Assembly: GCF_013276795.1 (NCBI RefSeq) | Contig: NZ_VMLR01000003.1 | Coordinates: forward strand, 62,001 to 126,000 | Direction of reading: 5' to 3' | DNA from: Streptococcus sp. 2342 | GTDB taxonomy: Bacteria; Bacillota; Bacilli; Lactobacillales; Streptococcaceae | Length of the DNA stretch: 64,000 bases | Part shown: one piece after another, positions 1 to 7,502 of the stretch | How positions within the stretch are numbered: the first letter of the stretch is position 1 | How the letters are laid out: each line of letters starts with the position of its first letter | Program-made: the position numbers and the translations under genes | The notes under the pieces: generated by a model | What the model saw: the letters and a program-made list of their open reading frames with translations, nothing else | What the model was told of the DNA's origin: nothing | The model's database searches: none

Positions 1-5
1 TGATA

Positions 6-194
6 ATGTTATTAACAATAGAACATGCAAAAAAAGTTCGTCGAAAACGAGGGGAGCTTCAGCTTGGAAAAGTTCAGTTAGCCAAGAAACTAAAAATTAC
101 ACCTCCTACTCTAGCAAAAATTGAAGCTGGCAACTACGATGCACCTAAGCGCATTTACGAAAGTGTGATAGAGTGGCTTTTAGAAGATTATTAG
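6..194 (+). CDS. Small XRE-type helix-turn-helix regulator
   Basis: This 62-residue basic protein is predicted to bind DNA through one helix-turn-helix. Residues ~18-42 (LGKVQLAKKLKITPPTLAKI, then EAGNY) show the XRE pattern of a first helix, a turn and a recognition helix. It has no dimerisation or second domain and is shorter than a typical lambda-type repressor. It is the first gene visible in the phage satellite and points the same way as all the others, so it may be an activator of the replication module or a Cro-like protein. The start codon is only five bases from the window edge and its ribosome binding site is not visible, so an upstream start cannot be excluded. The island's main repressor is presumably off the left edge. 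Confidence 0.7.
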   Translation: MLLTIEHAKKVRRKRGELQLGKVQLAKKLKITPPTLAKIEAGNYDAPKRIYESVIEWLLEDY

Positions 195-319
195 AAAGGA
201 GCGAACCAATCGCAATACTACTCTACGTTTACAGATTTCTCATGTGGTGCTTTACCACTGGGGATTGATAAACGGATCTAGCTAAATTTTTACTAGACTA
301 CTTTGCTTGCTACCTATGG

Positions 320-387
320 CAGTATCAAGGGTTTGTAGGGGGTGACTCCTTTCTCCCTAGAAAGTTCTTCCCCTTGGTACTGTTTTA
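320..387 (+). terminator. Large stem-loop, probable terminator or structured RNA
   Basis: The arms CAGTATCAAGGG (320-331) and CCCTTGGTACTG (371-382) pair over 12 bp with one G-U wobble and are followed by TTTT. The 39-nt loop contains a second GGGGG/CTCCC pairing. The structure lies between the XRE-like gene and the Rha-like gene. It could terminate the upstream transcript or be a small RNA; the short T run argues against a strong terminator. Confidence 0.5.
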
Positions 388-426
388 GGTGGTAAGCATT
401 GACAAAAATAAGAAAGGAGTGGACCG

Positions 427-1032
427 ATGGAATTGGTTTACATGGACGGCAAGAAAGAGCCGTATACTACGAGCGAGATTATCGCTGAATGTGCTGAAGT
501 ACAGCACCATACTATTACACGCTTAGTCAGAGACAATAAAGCTGATTTTGAAGCGTTGGGAATACTTGGATTTAAAATCCATAAATTAGATAAGAGAGGG
601 CAACCGAAAAAAATCTATCTTCTGAATGAACAACAAGCAACATTGCTGATCACTTACTTACGAAATACAGACCCCGTAAAAGAGTTTAAGAAGAACCTAG
701 TCAAAGCCTTTTTTGAAATGCGTAATGAACTTTCTAAACGCTATCTTCAAAGAGAACTGGAAAAGCCAAAGCGTAAAAGCTTAACTGAAGCTATTCAAAC
801 ATGGGAGAAAGCCCCCAAGCATGCCTATAGTACTCTTACAAACTTACTACTAAAGGGAGTGACAGGGAAGAATAAAGCGCAACTCATGAAGGAGCGAGAA
901 AGTAAGAACGGCATTGATGGCTTGACAAGTGCAGAACTGACAAACTACCAACGTTTGGAAGATATGGCAATAGCTATGATTAACTTGAATAGGGGGTATT
1001 CAGAAATTAAGGAATTAATTTTTAAAGTATAG
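427..1032 (+). CDS. Rha-family phage regulatory protein
   Basis: The 201-residue protein has the N-terminal organisation of the phage Rha (pRha) domain. A segment resembling TSEIIAECAEVQHHTITRLV, a residue run ending KIYLLNEQQATLLITYLRN and the sequence VKEFKKNLVKAFFEMRNEL at ~98-116 are the usual core of these proteins. Rha proteins are found in temperate phages and satellites and are thought to act in lysogeny control; the biochemical role is poorly known. The C-terminal part (~130-200) is helical and has no motif I recognise. The start ATG is preceded by AGAAAGGAG at a suitable distance. It heads a tightly spaced run of small genes. Confidence 0.8.
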   Translation: MELVYMDGKKEPYTTSEIIAECAEVQHHTITRLVRDNKADFEALGILGFKIHKLDKRGQPKKIYLLNEQQATLLITYLRNTDPVKEFKKNLVKAFFEMRNELSKRYLQRELEKPKRKSLTEAIQTWEKAPKHAYSTLTNLLLKGVTGKNKAQLMKERESKNGIDGLTSAELTNYQRLEDMAIAMINLNRGYSEIKELIFKV

Positions 1033-1043
1033 GAGTATAGAAA

Positions 1044-1304
1044 ATGGAAAATGATTTTAAGACAGTTACAAATGCCAAGGGGTTAGAAATTCCTAAGTAT
1101 CCCAAGGATTTTAAAAAGCTAGTTGAGAAAGACAGACAACTAGCCGAATATCTTTGTATGAACTACGAGAACTTGGACAGTGAAGACCTGGGCGCATTTC
1201 TTGAAACAGTAGAACAGGGAATCAGTTGGATTCTAGATCTTATCGAAAGTAAAGACTTGCTTTATAAACCAAAGTCAGGTAGTAATCATGCAAAAAGAAA
1301 ATAA
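1044..1304 (+). CDS. Hypothetical satellite protein, 86 aa
   Basis: This 86-residue acidic protein follows the Rha-like gene by 11 bp and has a plausible ribosome binding site (TAGGAG). I do not recognise a family. The sequence is soluble and mostly helical in character, with an acidic central part (NLDSEDLGAFLETVEQGIS) and a basic tail ending KSGSNHAKRK. Its place in a phage-like early operon suggests an accessory or regulatory role, but nothing in the sequence proves one. Codon use matches its neighbours. Confidence 0.6.
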   Translation: MENDFKTVTNAKGLEIPKYPKDFKKLVEKDRQLAEYLCMNYENLDSEDLGAFLETVEQGISWILDLIESKDLLYKPKSGSNHAKRK

Positions 1305-1324
1305 AAAAATCACTTGCTCAAATT

Positions 1325-1606
1325 TTGGCCAAGGCGAGCAAGCGACACAATTCAGAGTATAGAAATTTTTTCTATGCTTTGATTATAGCAAAAAATATCT
1401 ATTTTATCAAATACCTAAAGAAAAACCGAAGAGCAGGCAAGCAATTAGAAAAGGTTTTGAAATCAAGCGCTGACAGGGTGATTCTAAGGCCTTGTTTAGC
1501 TGAAATGTGGGTGATTACCCACGAAACATCACTACAAGCGTTCGCCAACTTGGGGCAATCGCTCAGCGTTTGGAGTGGTGAAGTATACCATATAGAAAAC
1601 AGGTAG
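1325..1606 (+). CDS. Doubtful small ORF (TTG start), may be non-coding
   Basis: An open frame of 93 residues begins with TTG and has no clear ribosome binding site. Its product is rich in aromatic and basic residues and resembles no family I know. The same DNA carries inverted repeats: 1356-1365 with 1369-1378 (9 of 10 positions match) and a perfect GTGGGT/ACCCAC hairpin at 1507-1522. The stretch between the genes ending at 1304 and starting at 1629 may therefore be an untranslated regulatory or replication-related region. A competing 24-codon frame starts with ATG at 1288. I list the ORF for completeness only. Confidence 0.2.
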   Translation: MAKASKRHNSEYRNFFYALIIAKNIYFIKYLKKNRRAGKQLEKVLKSSADRVILRPCLAEMWVITHETSLQAFANLGQSLSVWSGEVYHIENR

Positions 1607-1628
1607 GAAAAAGGACAAGGAAAGACTA

Positions 1629-1841
1629 ATGGAGAAAAATATGACTCTAGACCTAGATAACATGACACGATCAGAATTTGATAAGCTAATGACTAAAATC
1701 AAGGATAGAAATCCGAACCTATTTCAGTTCATCATTGACTTTTTAGATGATAAAGTAACTCCAGAAGAGGTGTACGACTTTCTGAAGATGGAGCGAAGCT
1801 ATCAAGTAAATTATATCAAGAATTACAAAGCGAGGGCATAG
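1629..1841 (+). CDS. Hypothetical satellite protein, 70 aa
   Basis: This 70-residue acidic, helical protein has an AAGGAAAG ribosome binding site at 1615-1622. The sequence NMTRSEFDKLMTKIKDRNPN followed by DFLDDKVTPEEVYDFLKM suggests two helical hairpins, but I cannot assign a family. It ends one base before the next gene, so the two are translationally coupled. A role in the satellite early programme is inferred from position only. Confidence 0.6.
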   Translation: MEKNMTLDLDNMTRSEFDKLMTKIKDRNPNLFQFIIDFLDDKVTPEEVYDFLKMERSYQVNYIKNYKARA

Positions 1842-1842
1842 C

Positions 1843-2052
1843 ATGAATGAACTAGATTTAAGCAATACACAGGCGATTATTTTTACCGTGATTTTGATTG
1901 GCTTTCTCATTTACCTGAACCATCGAGACCGCAAAAAAAGCGCCCAAATCGAGCGAGAAAGTACACAGACGATAGAAACAACTAGCGAGGATTTAAGCCC
2001 TGATTATGGGCGATATATTCAGCTTGCAGGGGTTAAGCCATGGGGGTACTAA
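1843..2052 (+). CDS. Small single-pass membrane protein
   Basis: This 69-residue protein has one predicted membrane helix at residues ~10-26 (TQAIIFTVILIGFLIYL) followed by a positively charged segment (NHRDRKKSAQ), which favours an N-out/C-in topology. The remaining C-terminal half is polar. It starts one base after the preceding stop and ends two bases before the next ATG. The function is unknown; small membrane proteins in satellites can act in exclusion or interference, but no motif supports that here. Confidence 0.55.
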   Translation: MNELDLSNTQAIIFTVILIGFLIYLNHRDRKKSAQIERESTQTIETTSEDLSPDYGRYIQLAGVKPWGY

Positions 2053-2053
2053 G

Positions 2054-2326
2054 ATGTTTGAAAAAATGATTGAAGATTTAAAGTCTAAGATTTTGGAAGC
2101 AGTGGAACGATATTTAAGAAGCCATGAGAAAGCACCTCAAAAAAGATTAGATTTGATAAGCAAGGTGGAACTAAAGGAAGAACTGGGCATAGGAGATAAA
2201 ACCTTGACAAAATGGGAAGGTGCAGGACTACCGCAGTATATACCGCCTATTGAAGATACTAGAAAAGCGTATTATAAAGTCTCAGATGTTTTAAAGTTTT
2301 TGGGGGTAGATGATGGCAAAGACTAA
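2054..2326 (+). CDS. HTH/MerR-like DNA-binding protein (excisionase-like)
   Basis: The protein is 90 residues when started at the ATG at 2054, which follows a GGGGG ribosome binding site and the stop of the preceding gene at 2052. An upstream in-frame ATG at 2006 lies inside the preceding gene and is less likely. An N-terminal helix (EKMIEDLKSKILEAVERYL) precedes a winged-helix-type segment at ~37-85 with the pattern VELKEELGIGDKTLTKWEGA and YYKVSDVLKFLG, as in MerR-like or HTH_17 excisionase and phage DNA-binding proteins. It overlaps the replisome organizer gene by 17 bp, so it probably belongs to the replication module. Confidence 0.65.
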   Translation: MFEKMIEDLKSKILEAVERYLRSHEKAPQKRLDLISKVELKEELGIGDKTLTKWEGAGLPQYIPPIEDTRKAYYKVSDVLKFLGVDDGKD

Positions 2327-3203
2327 AGTATATTTTTGGTTAAAAATTGATAAGAAATTTTTTGATAACCTATTTATTAAGCGACTAAAAAGTATGCCTG
2401 GCGGCTACACTATGATAGTGATTTATATCCGTCTTATGTTAGAAAGTCTTGAAAGTGATTGTATTCTGTATTACGAAGGATACTTTGAAACCTTAAAAGA
2501 AGAACTGGCCTTGAAATTAGATGTTTCTGAGGATGATATATCTATGACTATAGCTTATTTTACGCAATGTGGCCTGATTCAGATTGATGAAGATAAAAAT
2601 GCCGAGTTAACACAAGCAAAAGCTTTGGTACAACAAGAAACAAACCACGCTGCATATATGAGAAGCTACCGCAAAGAGCAACAAGAGAAAGAAAAAAATC
2701 TTACATTGTTATCTAATAATTTTACAACGTTATCTACATGTAAGACAGAGAAAGAGATAGATAAAGAGAAAGAGTTAGAGCAAGATTTAAAGTTAGATAT
2801 AAATAAAGAATATATAGTCGAGGGAAACTCGCCTAATGAGCAAAGCTCATCTTTCACTTTTCCTACTTGGCTTGAAGAAACAGCTATAAAAGATTTAGAG
2901 AAAACAAAACATAAAGAACTTTGGATTCCTATTGTTTATCTGAATCAAGTAGCTAATAAGCGGTATAAGTTTGTTGATAAGACAAAAAGGCTTTTACTAG
3001 CACGATTCAAAGAAGGCTATACACTTGAAGATTTTAAACAGGTGATAGATATTAAAACGGCAGAATGGAAGGATAGTCCTGAATTTTCTAAATATCTGAG
3101 ACCTGAAACACTTTTCGGATCTAAGTTTGACGGTTATTTGAATCAAAAGCCTAAAACCATAAAAGGGGAGTCTAGAGATAACTTCCCAGACCTACCATTT
3201 TAG
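2310..3203 (+). CDS. Phage replisome organizer (DnaD-like) protein
   Basis: This 297-residue protein begins with the phage replisome organizer N-terminal domain: residues ~7-90 contain YFWLKIDKKFFDNLFIKRLK and later LALKLDVSEDDISMTIAYFT, a winged-helix domain that binds the satellite or phage origin. A charged linker (KEKEKNLTLL...KEIDKEKELEQ) at ~115-165 leads to a C-terminal DnaD-like helical segment at ~185-280. The gene overlaps the upstream HTH gene and is followed after 11 bp by a helicase loader, the usual organizer-loader pair that brings the host helicase to the replication origin. The start may be either of two adjacent ATG codons. The origin itself may lie inside the gene but I cannot pinpoint it. 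Confidence 0.85.
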   Translation: MMAKTKVYFWLKIDKKFFDNLFIKRLKSMPGGYTMIVIYIRLMLESLESDCILYYEGYFETLKEELALKLDVSEDDISMTIAYFTQCGLIQIDEDKNAELTQAKALVQQETNHAAYMRSYRKEQQEKEKNLTLLSNNFTTLSTCKTEKEIDKEKELEQDLKLDINKEYIVEGNSPNEQSSSFTFPTWLEETAIKDLEKTKHKELWIPIVYLNQVANKRYKFVDKTKRLLLARFKEGYTLEDFKQVIDIKTAEWKDSPEFSKYLRPETLFGSKFDGYLNQKPKTIKGESRDNFPDLPF

Positions 3204-3214
3204 GAGTTGCAAGG

Positions 3215-4060
3215 ATGAAGGAACAATTTAAAGAATTTAATAACAGAAAAATATCAGATAAAGTTTGTGATATTCATCAGGTAAATTACTGGGAAATTTC
3301 TATACCTGTAGTAGGGGGTTCAGAAAGAAAAATACAACCATTTTGCCCGGAGTGTGTGAAGGGGGATATTAAACAAAAAGAGAAAGACCTATTACAGCGG
3401 TTTGATGATAGACAAACATATTTTAAAACTTATGATGTATTAATGCGTGATAGTACAATTCCTAAAGAGTTAAAGGGAGCGACATTTGATAATTTCTTTG
3501 TTAAGACTACAGAGGAAGGTCAGATGTTAGAGTTTGTAAAGGGTCAAGCCCAGAAATACCTTGCAGGTATGACGGGAAATACTTTAATCAGCGGTAGCAC
3601 AGGAATAGGAAAAAGTCATTTATCGCTTGCCCTGGCCAAAGAAATCAATGAGAGTTTCAGAGAGAAGAACGATCCTAAGAGTGTCTTATTTGTCAGTTTA
3701 ACCGAGATTATCAAGCAGATAAAAGAAGGATGGGCTTATGGAAGAAATGCAAACTTAACAGAGTATGAGGCAGTTAAAAAGCTAGTTGATGTTGATTTTC
3801 TAATCATCGATGACCTGGGGGCAAAAAATGGAACAATCACTCCTAAGAGCGATTGGGAACAGGATTTCTTGTTTGATATTATCAACAATCGAGAAACTAC
3901 GATTTTCAACACGAACCTAGATAGTAGTGAACTGCGGACGGTATACAATGCTAGAAATTCAAGTAGAATTTTGAAAGGTTTAGAGGGGAACACTTTTAAG
4001 GCTTTCACAATCAAAGATAAGCGATATACGATTAACACAGTGAGAGGAGAGAAAGGTTAA
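3215..4060 (+). CDS. DnaC/IstB-type helicase loader ATPase
   Basis: The protein is 281 residues long. Residues ~1-60 include a Cys pair and His (CDIHQVN...FCPECVKGD), a possible zinc-binding N-terminus as in DnaI/DnaC-like loaders. The AAA+ core carries Walker A GSTGIGKSH at ~128-136 and Walker B FLIIDDLGA at ~197-205; NNRETTIFNTNLDSSEL gives sensor 1, and SSRILKGLEG looks like the arginine-containing box. It loads the host replicative helicase in partnership with the upstream organizer. The ribosome binding site is AGGAG before the ATG. Length and motifs are normal for Gram-positive phage loaders. Confidence 0.9.
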   Translation: MKEQFKEFNNRKISDKVCDIHQVNYWEISIPVVGGSERKIQPFCPECVKGDIKQKEKDLLQRFDDRQTYFKTYDVLMRDSTIPKELKGATFDNFFVKTTEEGQMLEFVKGQAQKYLAGMTGNTLISGSTGIGKSHLSLALAKEINESFREKNDPKSVLFVSLTEIIKQIKEGWAYGRNANLTEYEAVKKLVDVDFLIIDDLGAKNGTITPKSDWEQDFLFDIINNRETTIFNTNLDSSELRTVYNARNSSRILKGLEGNTFKAFTIKDKRYTINTVRGEKG

Positions 4061-4065
4061 TAGAT

Positions 4066-4221
4066 ATGGATGAAATGAAATTTTCAACAGAAAAAGGCTT
4101 TATTGTCTACGAAAAATGTGGTATAATAGAGATAGAAAAAGTTCCAAGATTTGGAGAGATAACTTTAGTCTACTCAGATGGGAAATTTACTCATCTAGTC
4201 AAAAAAGAAACTAAAAAATAA
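4066..4221 (+). CDS. XtrA/YqaO-like small phage protein
   Basis: This 51-residue reading frame starts five bases after the helicase loader stop. Its product is basic and contains FIVYEKCGIIEIEKVP, then GEITLVYSDGKFTH. This resembles the XtrA/YqaO family of small proteins encoded near replication genes in Bacillus and Streptococcus phage elements (assignment from memory, moderate certainty). The function of that family is unknown. A strong stem-loop follows at 4241, so this is the last gene of the replication module. Confidence 0.55.
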   Translation: MDEMKFSTEKGFIVYEKCGIIEIEKVPRFGEITLVYSDGKFTHLVKKETKK

Positions 4222-4240
4222 GTCTATTGAGAACAACTCA

Positions 4241-4284
4241 GGGGCATACCGTAAGCATATGATGCTAGTGGTATGTCCCTTTTT
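4241..4284 (+). terminator. Terminator after the replication module
   Basis: The arms GGGGCATACC (4241-4250) and GGTATGTCCC (4270-4279) pair with one G-U wobble and are followed by TTTTT. The 19-nt loop contains CATATG. It closes the transcript that begins upstream of the Rha or HTH genes. Confidence 0.75.
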
Positions 4285-4310
4285 GCTTGAGAAGAAAGGA
4301 GGTGAAGAAG

Positions 4311-4505
4311 ATGACAGTAGATACATCCTTAGGGTATGTGGTAGCTAGTAAGTTTTCTATTGATCCAGAAAAAAGACAGAAAATATTTTCAAAATGTAAA
4401 AATGAAGATAGCAGTTTAGAAAGTGGGAACCATGAAATACTAGAAAAATATGCTAACGAAAACACAAAATCAACAGTTAGAAAAAATGATTTTAAAAGCT
4501 CGTAG
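4311..4505 (+). CDS. Hypothetical satellite protein, 64 aa
   Basis: The ATG at 4311 is preceded by a near-perfect AAAGGAGGTG ribosome binding site at 4296-4304. This decides the start over an upstream in-frame TTG at 4287. The product is 64 residues, polar and charged, and contains no motif I recognise (FSIDPEKRQKIFSKC and SGNHEILEKYANE are its clearest helical parts). It is the first gene after the replication-module terminator and precedes the capsid-like gene, so it probably belongs to a second transcript. Confidence 0.6.
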   Translation: MTVDTSLGYVVASKFSIDPEKRQKIFSKCKNEDSSLESGNHEILEKYANENTKSTVRKNDFKSS

Positions 4506-4589
4506 AGTTCTAAAAGAAAAGCTAAGAGCTAAGAACTTTAGAAAAAATTATAAACAACGAGGAGCAATAAAGAGATAAAGGAGTATAAA

Positions 4590-5441
4590 ATGGCTAAAAA
4601 ATTTAGTTTGGTAGAAAAGTATGTAAGAAGTAGAGGAATGAGTATCGATGATAAAAATTTAAAAACAGGTTTAATATTATCACAAGATATAACAAGTATC
4701 TATGACGTTCCTGAAGAAGGAAAAGAACTAGTGGATCTTGTTAATGTTATTGAGTATACGGGTACTGGTGGAACATATGAAACTGTAGATTTTGACGATG
4801 AACATCTATCAGAACTTGAATCGGAAGAGTTTAGAGAAAGTAAAATTGTAGAACTTAGAAAAAAACAGATTAGAACTAAGTTCGAACACAAGACATTTTC
4901 AGGCCGTCTCCCCTTATCGTCTGAACAAGTTGATGATGGAGAATATAATATATTAGACTTCTTAAGTAACAAAATTACCCGTCTTTGTCGTAAAACACGT
5001 AATATTGAAATTGGAAAAATTCTAAAAGAAGCACCTGAAAAAAATGTTTCTAATTTTGACGAATTGAAAGACACCATAAACGATTTGAATCCTGAACGTC
5101 ATAATACTCTTGTATTAAGTCAGTCGCTATTTAAGTTTTTAGATAAAGAGAAATCTAGTGATGGAAATTATATTTTAAAAATTAACAAGAAGGAACGATA
5201 CTCAGAAAACTTATACGTTGATGATGTTATTGTTGTGTCTGATGAAGTACTAGGAGTAAAAGGCGATAAAGTTGCTTTCGTTGGGGATTTGTACAATTTC
5301 GCTACTTTATTTGAAAGAAATAAAAATAGCTTACGTTGGGTAAGTGAATCCGTTATTTATGGAATGAGTTTAATGCTTTATACTCGTTTCGTTGTGAAGA
5401 AAATTGAAACGGATTGCGCTTTCTTTATAAAATGGAATTAG
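4590..5441 (+). CDS. HK97-fold major capsid-like protein
   Basis: This 283-residue protein looks like a compact HK97-type major capsid protein. The C-terminal half has the usual order for that fold: HNTLVLSQSLFKFLDKEK, SENLYVDDVIVVSDE, KVAFVGDLYNFATLFER, and a last strand with RFVVKKIETDCAFFIKW. The N-terminal part has the strands and helix of the E-loop/N-arm region (GTGGTYETVDFDDE) but no long scaffold or prohead-protease region. It is preceded by AAGGAG and followed by a helical protein after 10 bp. Capsid-like genes in satellites may form or modify particles. Here there is no portal, protease or terminase nearby, so a role in redirecting helper capsid assembly is an inference. The fold assignment is by eye. 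Confidence 0.65.
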   Translation: MAKKFSLVEKYVRSRGMSIDDKNLKTGLILSQDITSIYDVPEEGKELVDLVNVIEYTGTGGTYETVDFDDEHLSELESEEFRESKIVELRKKQIRTKFEHKTFSGRLPLSSEQVDDGEYNILDFLSNKITRLCRKTRNIEIGKILKEAPEKNVSNFDELKDTINDLNPERHNTLVLSQSLFKFLDKEKSSDGNYILKINKKERYSENLYVDDVIVVSDEVLGVKGDKVAFVGDLYNFATLFERNKNSLRWVSESVIYGMSLMLYTRFVVKKIETDCAFFIKWN

Positions 5442-5451
5442 GAGATAGGGG

Positions 5452-6003
5452 ATGGATATTAGAGAAGTATTATCAACATTAGAAAATCTTGATGATAAAA
5501 AAGATAATATTGCAAAAGCAAGAACAAAGTTGGAAGAAAAAAGAAAAACAATTACTGGAGAGAAGAAGGTTTCATTTGATAATATTGATTCTTTTCTTGA
5601 GGATAATACTACTTCTTTAGGACAAATTGCTAAAATGAGTGAATCAATCAATCTTTTAGAGAAAGAGTATGATACTTATTTCTGGGAGGCAAAGGCAGCG
5701 ATATTTGAATATATCTTTAAAGAGACTAAACGAAGAGCTGAAGAAAAGAAAATCTATAAACGTTACCAGAAGAAACTTAGAATAATTTTAGATGCCTACG
5801 ATGAAATTCAAGTACTAAAGAAAGATGTAGAAGAAATACATAAAGGCGTAGTTGGAGAAATAACTCAGGAGCATTCTCTTGCAGTATATCGGACAGAAGT
5901 AAATCCAATAAGTATCCTTCCGTTCTTAAATCCTGATGTCAGTGGGCATATGAATTTTTCTAAGGAATATCGTGAGATTAAAGAGTATTTAGGTAAAGAG
6001 TAA
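5452..6003 (+). CDS. Coiled-coil protein downstream of capsid-like gene
   Basis: This 183-residue, highly charged protein is mostly helical. Likely coiled coils lie at residues ~1-35 (ENLDDKKDNIAKARTKLEEK) and ~95-140 (RRAEEKKIYKRYQKKLRIIL). The C-terminal ~35 residues are less charged (NPISILPFLNPDVSGHMNFS). It follows the capsid-like gene by 10 bp with GGAGATAGGGG as ribosome binding site and is followed by a terminator-like hairpin. By position it could be a scaffold, a size-determination factor or another capsid partner. I do not recognise a family. Confidence 0.6.
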   Translation: MDIREVLSTLENLDDKKDNIAKARTKLEEKRKTITGEKKVSFDNIDSFLEDNTTSLGQIAKMSESINLLEKEYDTYFWEAKAAIFEYIFKETKRRAEEKKIYKRYQKKLRIILDAYDEIQVLKKDVEEIHKGVVGEITQEHSLAVYRTEVNPISILPFLNPDVSGHMNFSKEYREIKEYLGKE

Positions 6004-6012
6004 TTCATTAGA

Positions 6013-6071
6013 AACAAGGCTGATTTGAATATCAAGAAATTGATAGCTATATCAAAAATGGCCTTGTTTTT
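6013..6071 (+). terminator. Probable terminator after capsid-like pair
   Basis: The arms AACAAGGC (6013-6020) and GCCTTGTT (6061-6068) are perfect complements and a TTTT run follows. The long 40-nt loop is unusual for an intrinsic terminator and contains AT-rich secondary pairings. Confidence 0.55.
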
Positions 6072-6385
6072 AATTTTAGTAAATTAGTTTCACAAAATGA
6101 AGAAAGCATAAACTAAAACAGAGTATAGGCTTGGAAGCCATGTATATCAGTAAGTTATAGAATGGGGTGAGTTTCACAGAATGTAAGATATGAGAAACTG
6201 AGGGGATAAATTAAAGAAATTTCCCTTGAACTTGTCATACTGAAGAGTTGTCAAACTTAAAACAATGATACCTGGTAAGTGGAGTGTTGGAAGGCTTTTA
6301 GCGCTTTTTGTCAGTTTGACAGAATTTACAATTTGACAAATTGCAAGATAAAAAAATTTTTAAATTTAAGTGGAGGTACTTGCCT
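6072..6385 (+). promoter_or_regulatory. Non-coding regulatory stretch with TTTGACA palindromes
   Basis: No gene is seen here. Near the end are two adjacent palindromes, TGTCA/TGACA at 6309-6321 and AATTTGACAAATT at 6330-6342; GTTGTCAAAC near 6250 carries the same core in the other orientation. These look like operator copies upstream of the RinA-like gene. TTGACA copies could also serve as -35 boxes, but I see no convincing -10. Confidence 0.4.
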
Positions 6386-6796
6386 ATGTACGAGTTGAGT
6401 AACAGAGATCTGGACGGGATAGATATTGAGTTAGGACGATATAGAACGCTTGCTAATAAAATTTATTTGAGAAGACAGGAACTGATACATAATAAGAAAC
6501 ATAGCACTGAAGATTATACTGGTGGGAAAGGAAAGACAGTATCTAGTCCTACTGAAGCGACAATCATTAGAATTGAAGAAGACCAAACACTAAGATATTT
6601 AGAAGGCTTCAAACTAGTTGTAGATACCTTGATGGAAAACTTAATTGAAAGTGATCTAGTCATTTTTAAAATGAGATTTTTAGAAGCTGGTATGACCTGG
6701 GAAGACGTGGCAGAGAAACTAAATAAAACTACTCGTTATATAAATAGTCGAAGAAAAGTAATCGCTAAAAGATTTATAGAACTGAAAGGATATTGA
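6386..6796 (+). CDS. RinA/DUF722-like phage transcriptional activator
   Basis: The 136-residue product starts at the ATG at 6386, which has GGAGG at 6372-6376. An upstream in-frame TTG at 6341 lacks a site and overlaps an operator-like palindrome. The C-terminal part (~85-130) has the sigma region 4-like helix-turn-helix MTWEDVAEKLNKTTRYINSR, preceded by a long helical segment. This is the layout of small phage late-gene activators of the RinA/ArpU/DUF722 type, which in satellites can control packaging genes or sense the helper. It stands alone between two non-coding stretches, immediately upstream of the gp10-like gene. The exact subfamily is uncertain. Confidence 0.7.
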   Translation: MYELSNRDLDGIDIELGRYRTLANKIYLRRQELIHNKKHSTEDYTGGKGKTVSSPTEATIIRIEEDQTLRYLEGFKLVVDTLMENLIESDLVIFKMRFLEAGMTWEDVAEKLNKTTRYINSRRKVIAKRFIELKGY

Positions 6797-6930
6797 CACT
6801 CCCCCCACTTTGTAAAGCATTTTCGTTGATTTTAGGTACCGGGAGCGGTAACTTTTTCCAAGTCGGAAGCTGTCAACCAAAAAGGGGGTAAAAAGTTGAT
6901 ATTTAAAAAAATAGAAGGAGTTTTTAGAAA

Positions 6931-7275
6931 ATGGATCTAGCAACACAATTAGCAAATATTCTAGAAGAATATTGTGAAGAGGTTAATGAGGAAGTTGATA
7001 AAATTGCGGAGCAAGTCGCTAAAGAAACAGTCCAAGAATTAAGGGAAACTAGCCCTAAAAGAACAGGTAAATATTCAAAAGGATGGCGTAAGAAAAGAGT
7101 GAGAAAAGGGGTTTGGGTTGTATATAGTTTTAAATACGGCTCTCTTACTCATTTACTTGAATTTGGACATATTAAACGAAATGGGGGGAGGACTAAAGCG
7201 TACCCTCATTTAAGACCTGCAGAACTGAATGCGATTCAAAAATTTACAGAAAGGATTCAGCATATTTCAAAGTAA
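6931..7275 (+). CDS. HK97 gp10-family head-tail component
   Basis: This 114-residue protein has the typical gp10 layout: an N-terminal helix (EYCEEVNEEVDKIAEQVAKE), the motif SPKRTGKYSKGWR at ~46-58, and the C-terminal signature LTHLLEFGHIKRNGGRTKAY followed by PHLRPAE. In tailed siphophages this family works in head-tail joining or tail completion. A strong AGAAGGAG site precedes the ATG. It is unusual to find it without portal, connector or tail genes, so it may act on the helper phage's particle. It is the last protein-coding gene of the island before ctsR. Confidence 0.85.
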   Translation: MDLATQLANILEEYCEEVNEEVDKIAEQVAKETVQELRETSPKRTGKYSKGWRKKRVRKGVWVVYSFKYGSLTHLLEFGHIKRNGGRTKAYPHLRPAELNAIQKFTERIQHISK

Positions 7276-7340
7276 ACTATAATTTAATAGTGTTAAGCGT
7301 TTTAATTAAGTGAGCGAGCTAACACATCATTATTTAAGTT

Positions 7341-7364
7341 CTCAGATTTATCTGAGGGCTTTTT
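7341..7364 (+). terminator. Terminator downstream of gp10-like gene
   Basis: CTCAGA and TCTGAG form a perfect 6-bp stem with a TTTA loop, followed by GGGCTTTTT. It ends the last island transcript. Confidence 0.7.
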
Positions 7365-7502
7365 ATCCTTGCTTCTCATCATGCTATTCATTCAATAGAA
7401 TAAAAGTGAGAGGGGCTTTTGCATTATCCTATATACTTTTATCTTTATATTTTGCGTGATTTTGGCTATATATAAGTTGAGAGAATATGATACAATATTA
7501 GC

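Noticed and set aside
1399..1668. 89-codon minus-strand frame in the satellite
   Set aside because: It overlaps the plus-strand gene start at 1629 and runs against the direction of every other satellite gene; no promoter or ribosome binding site is seen.
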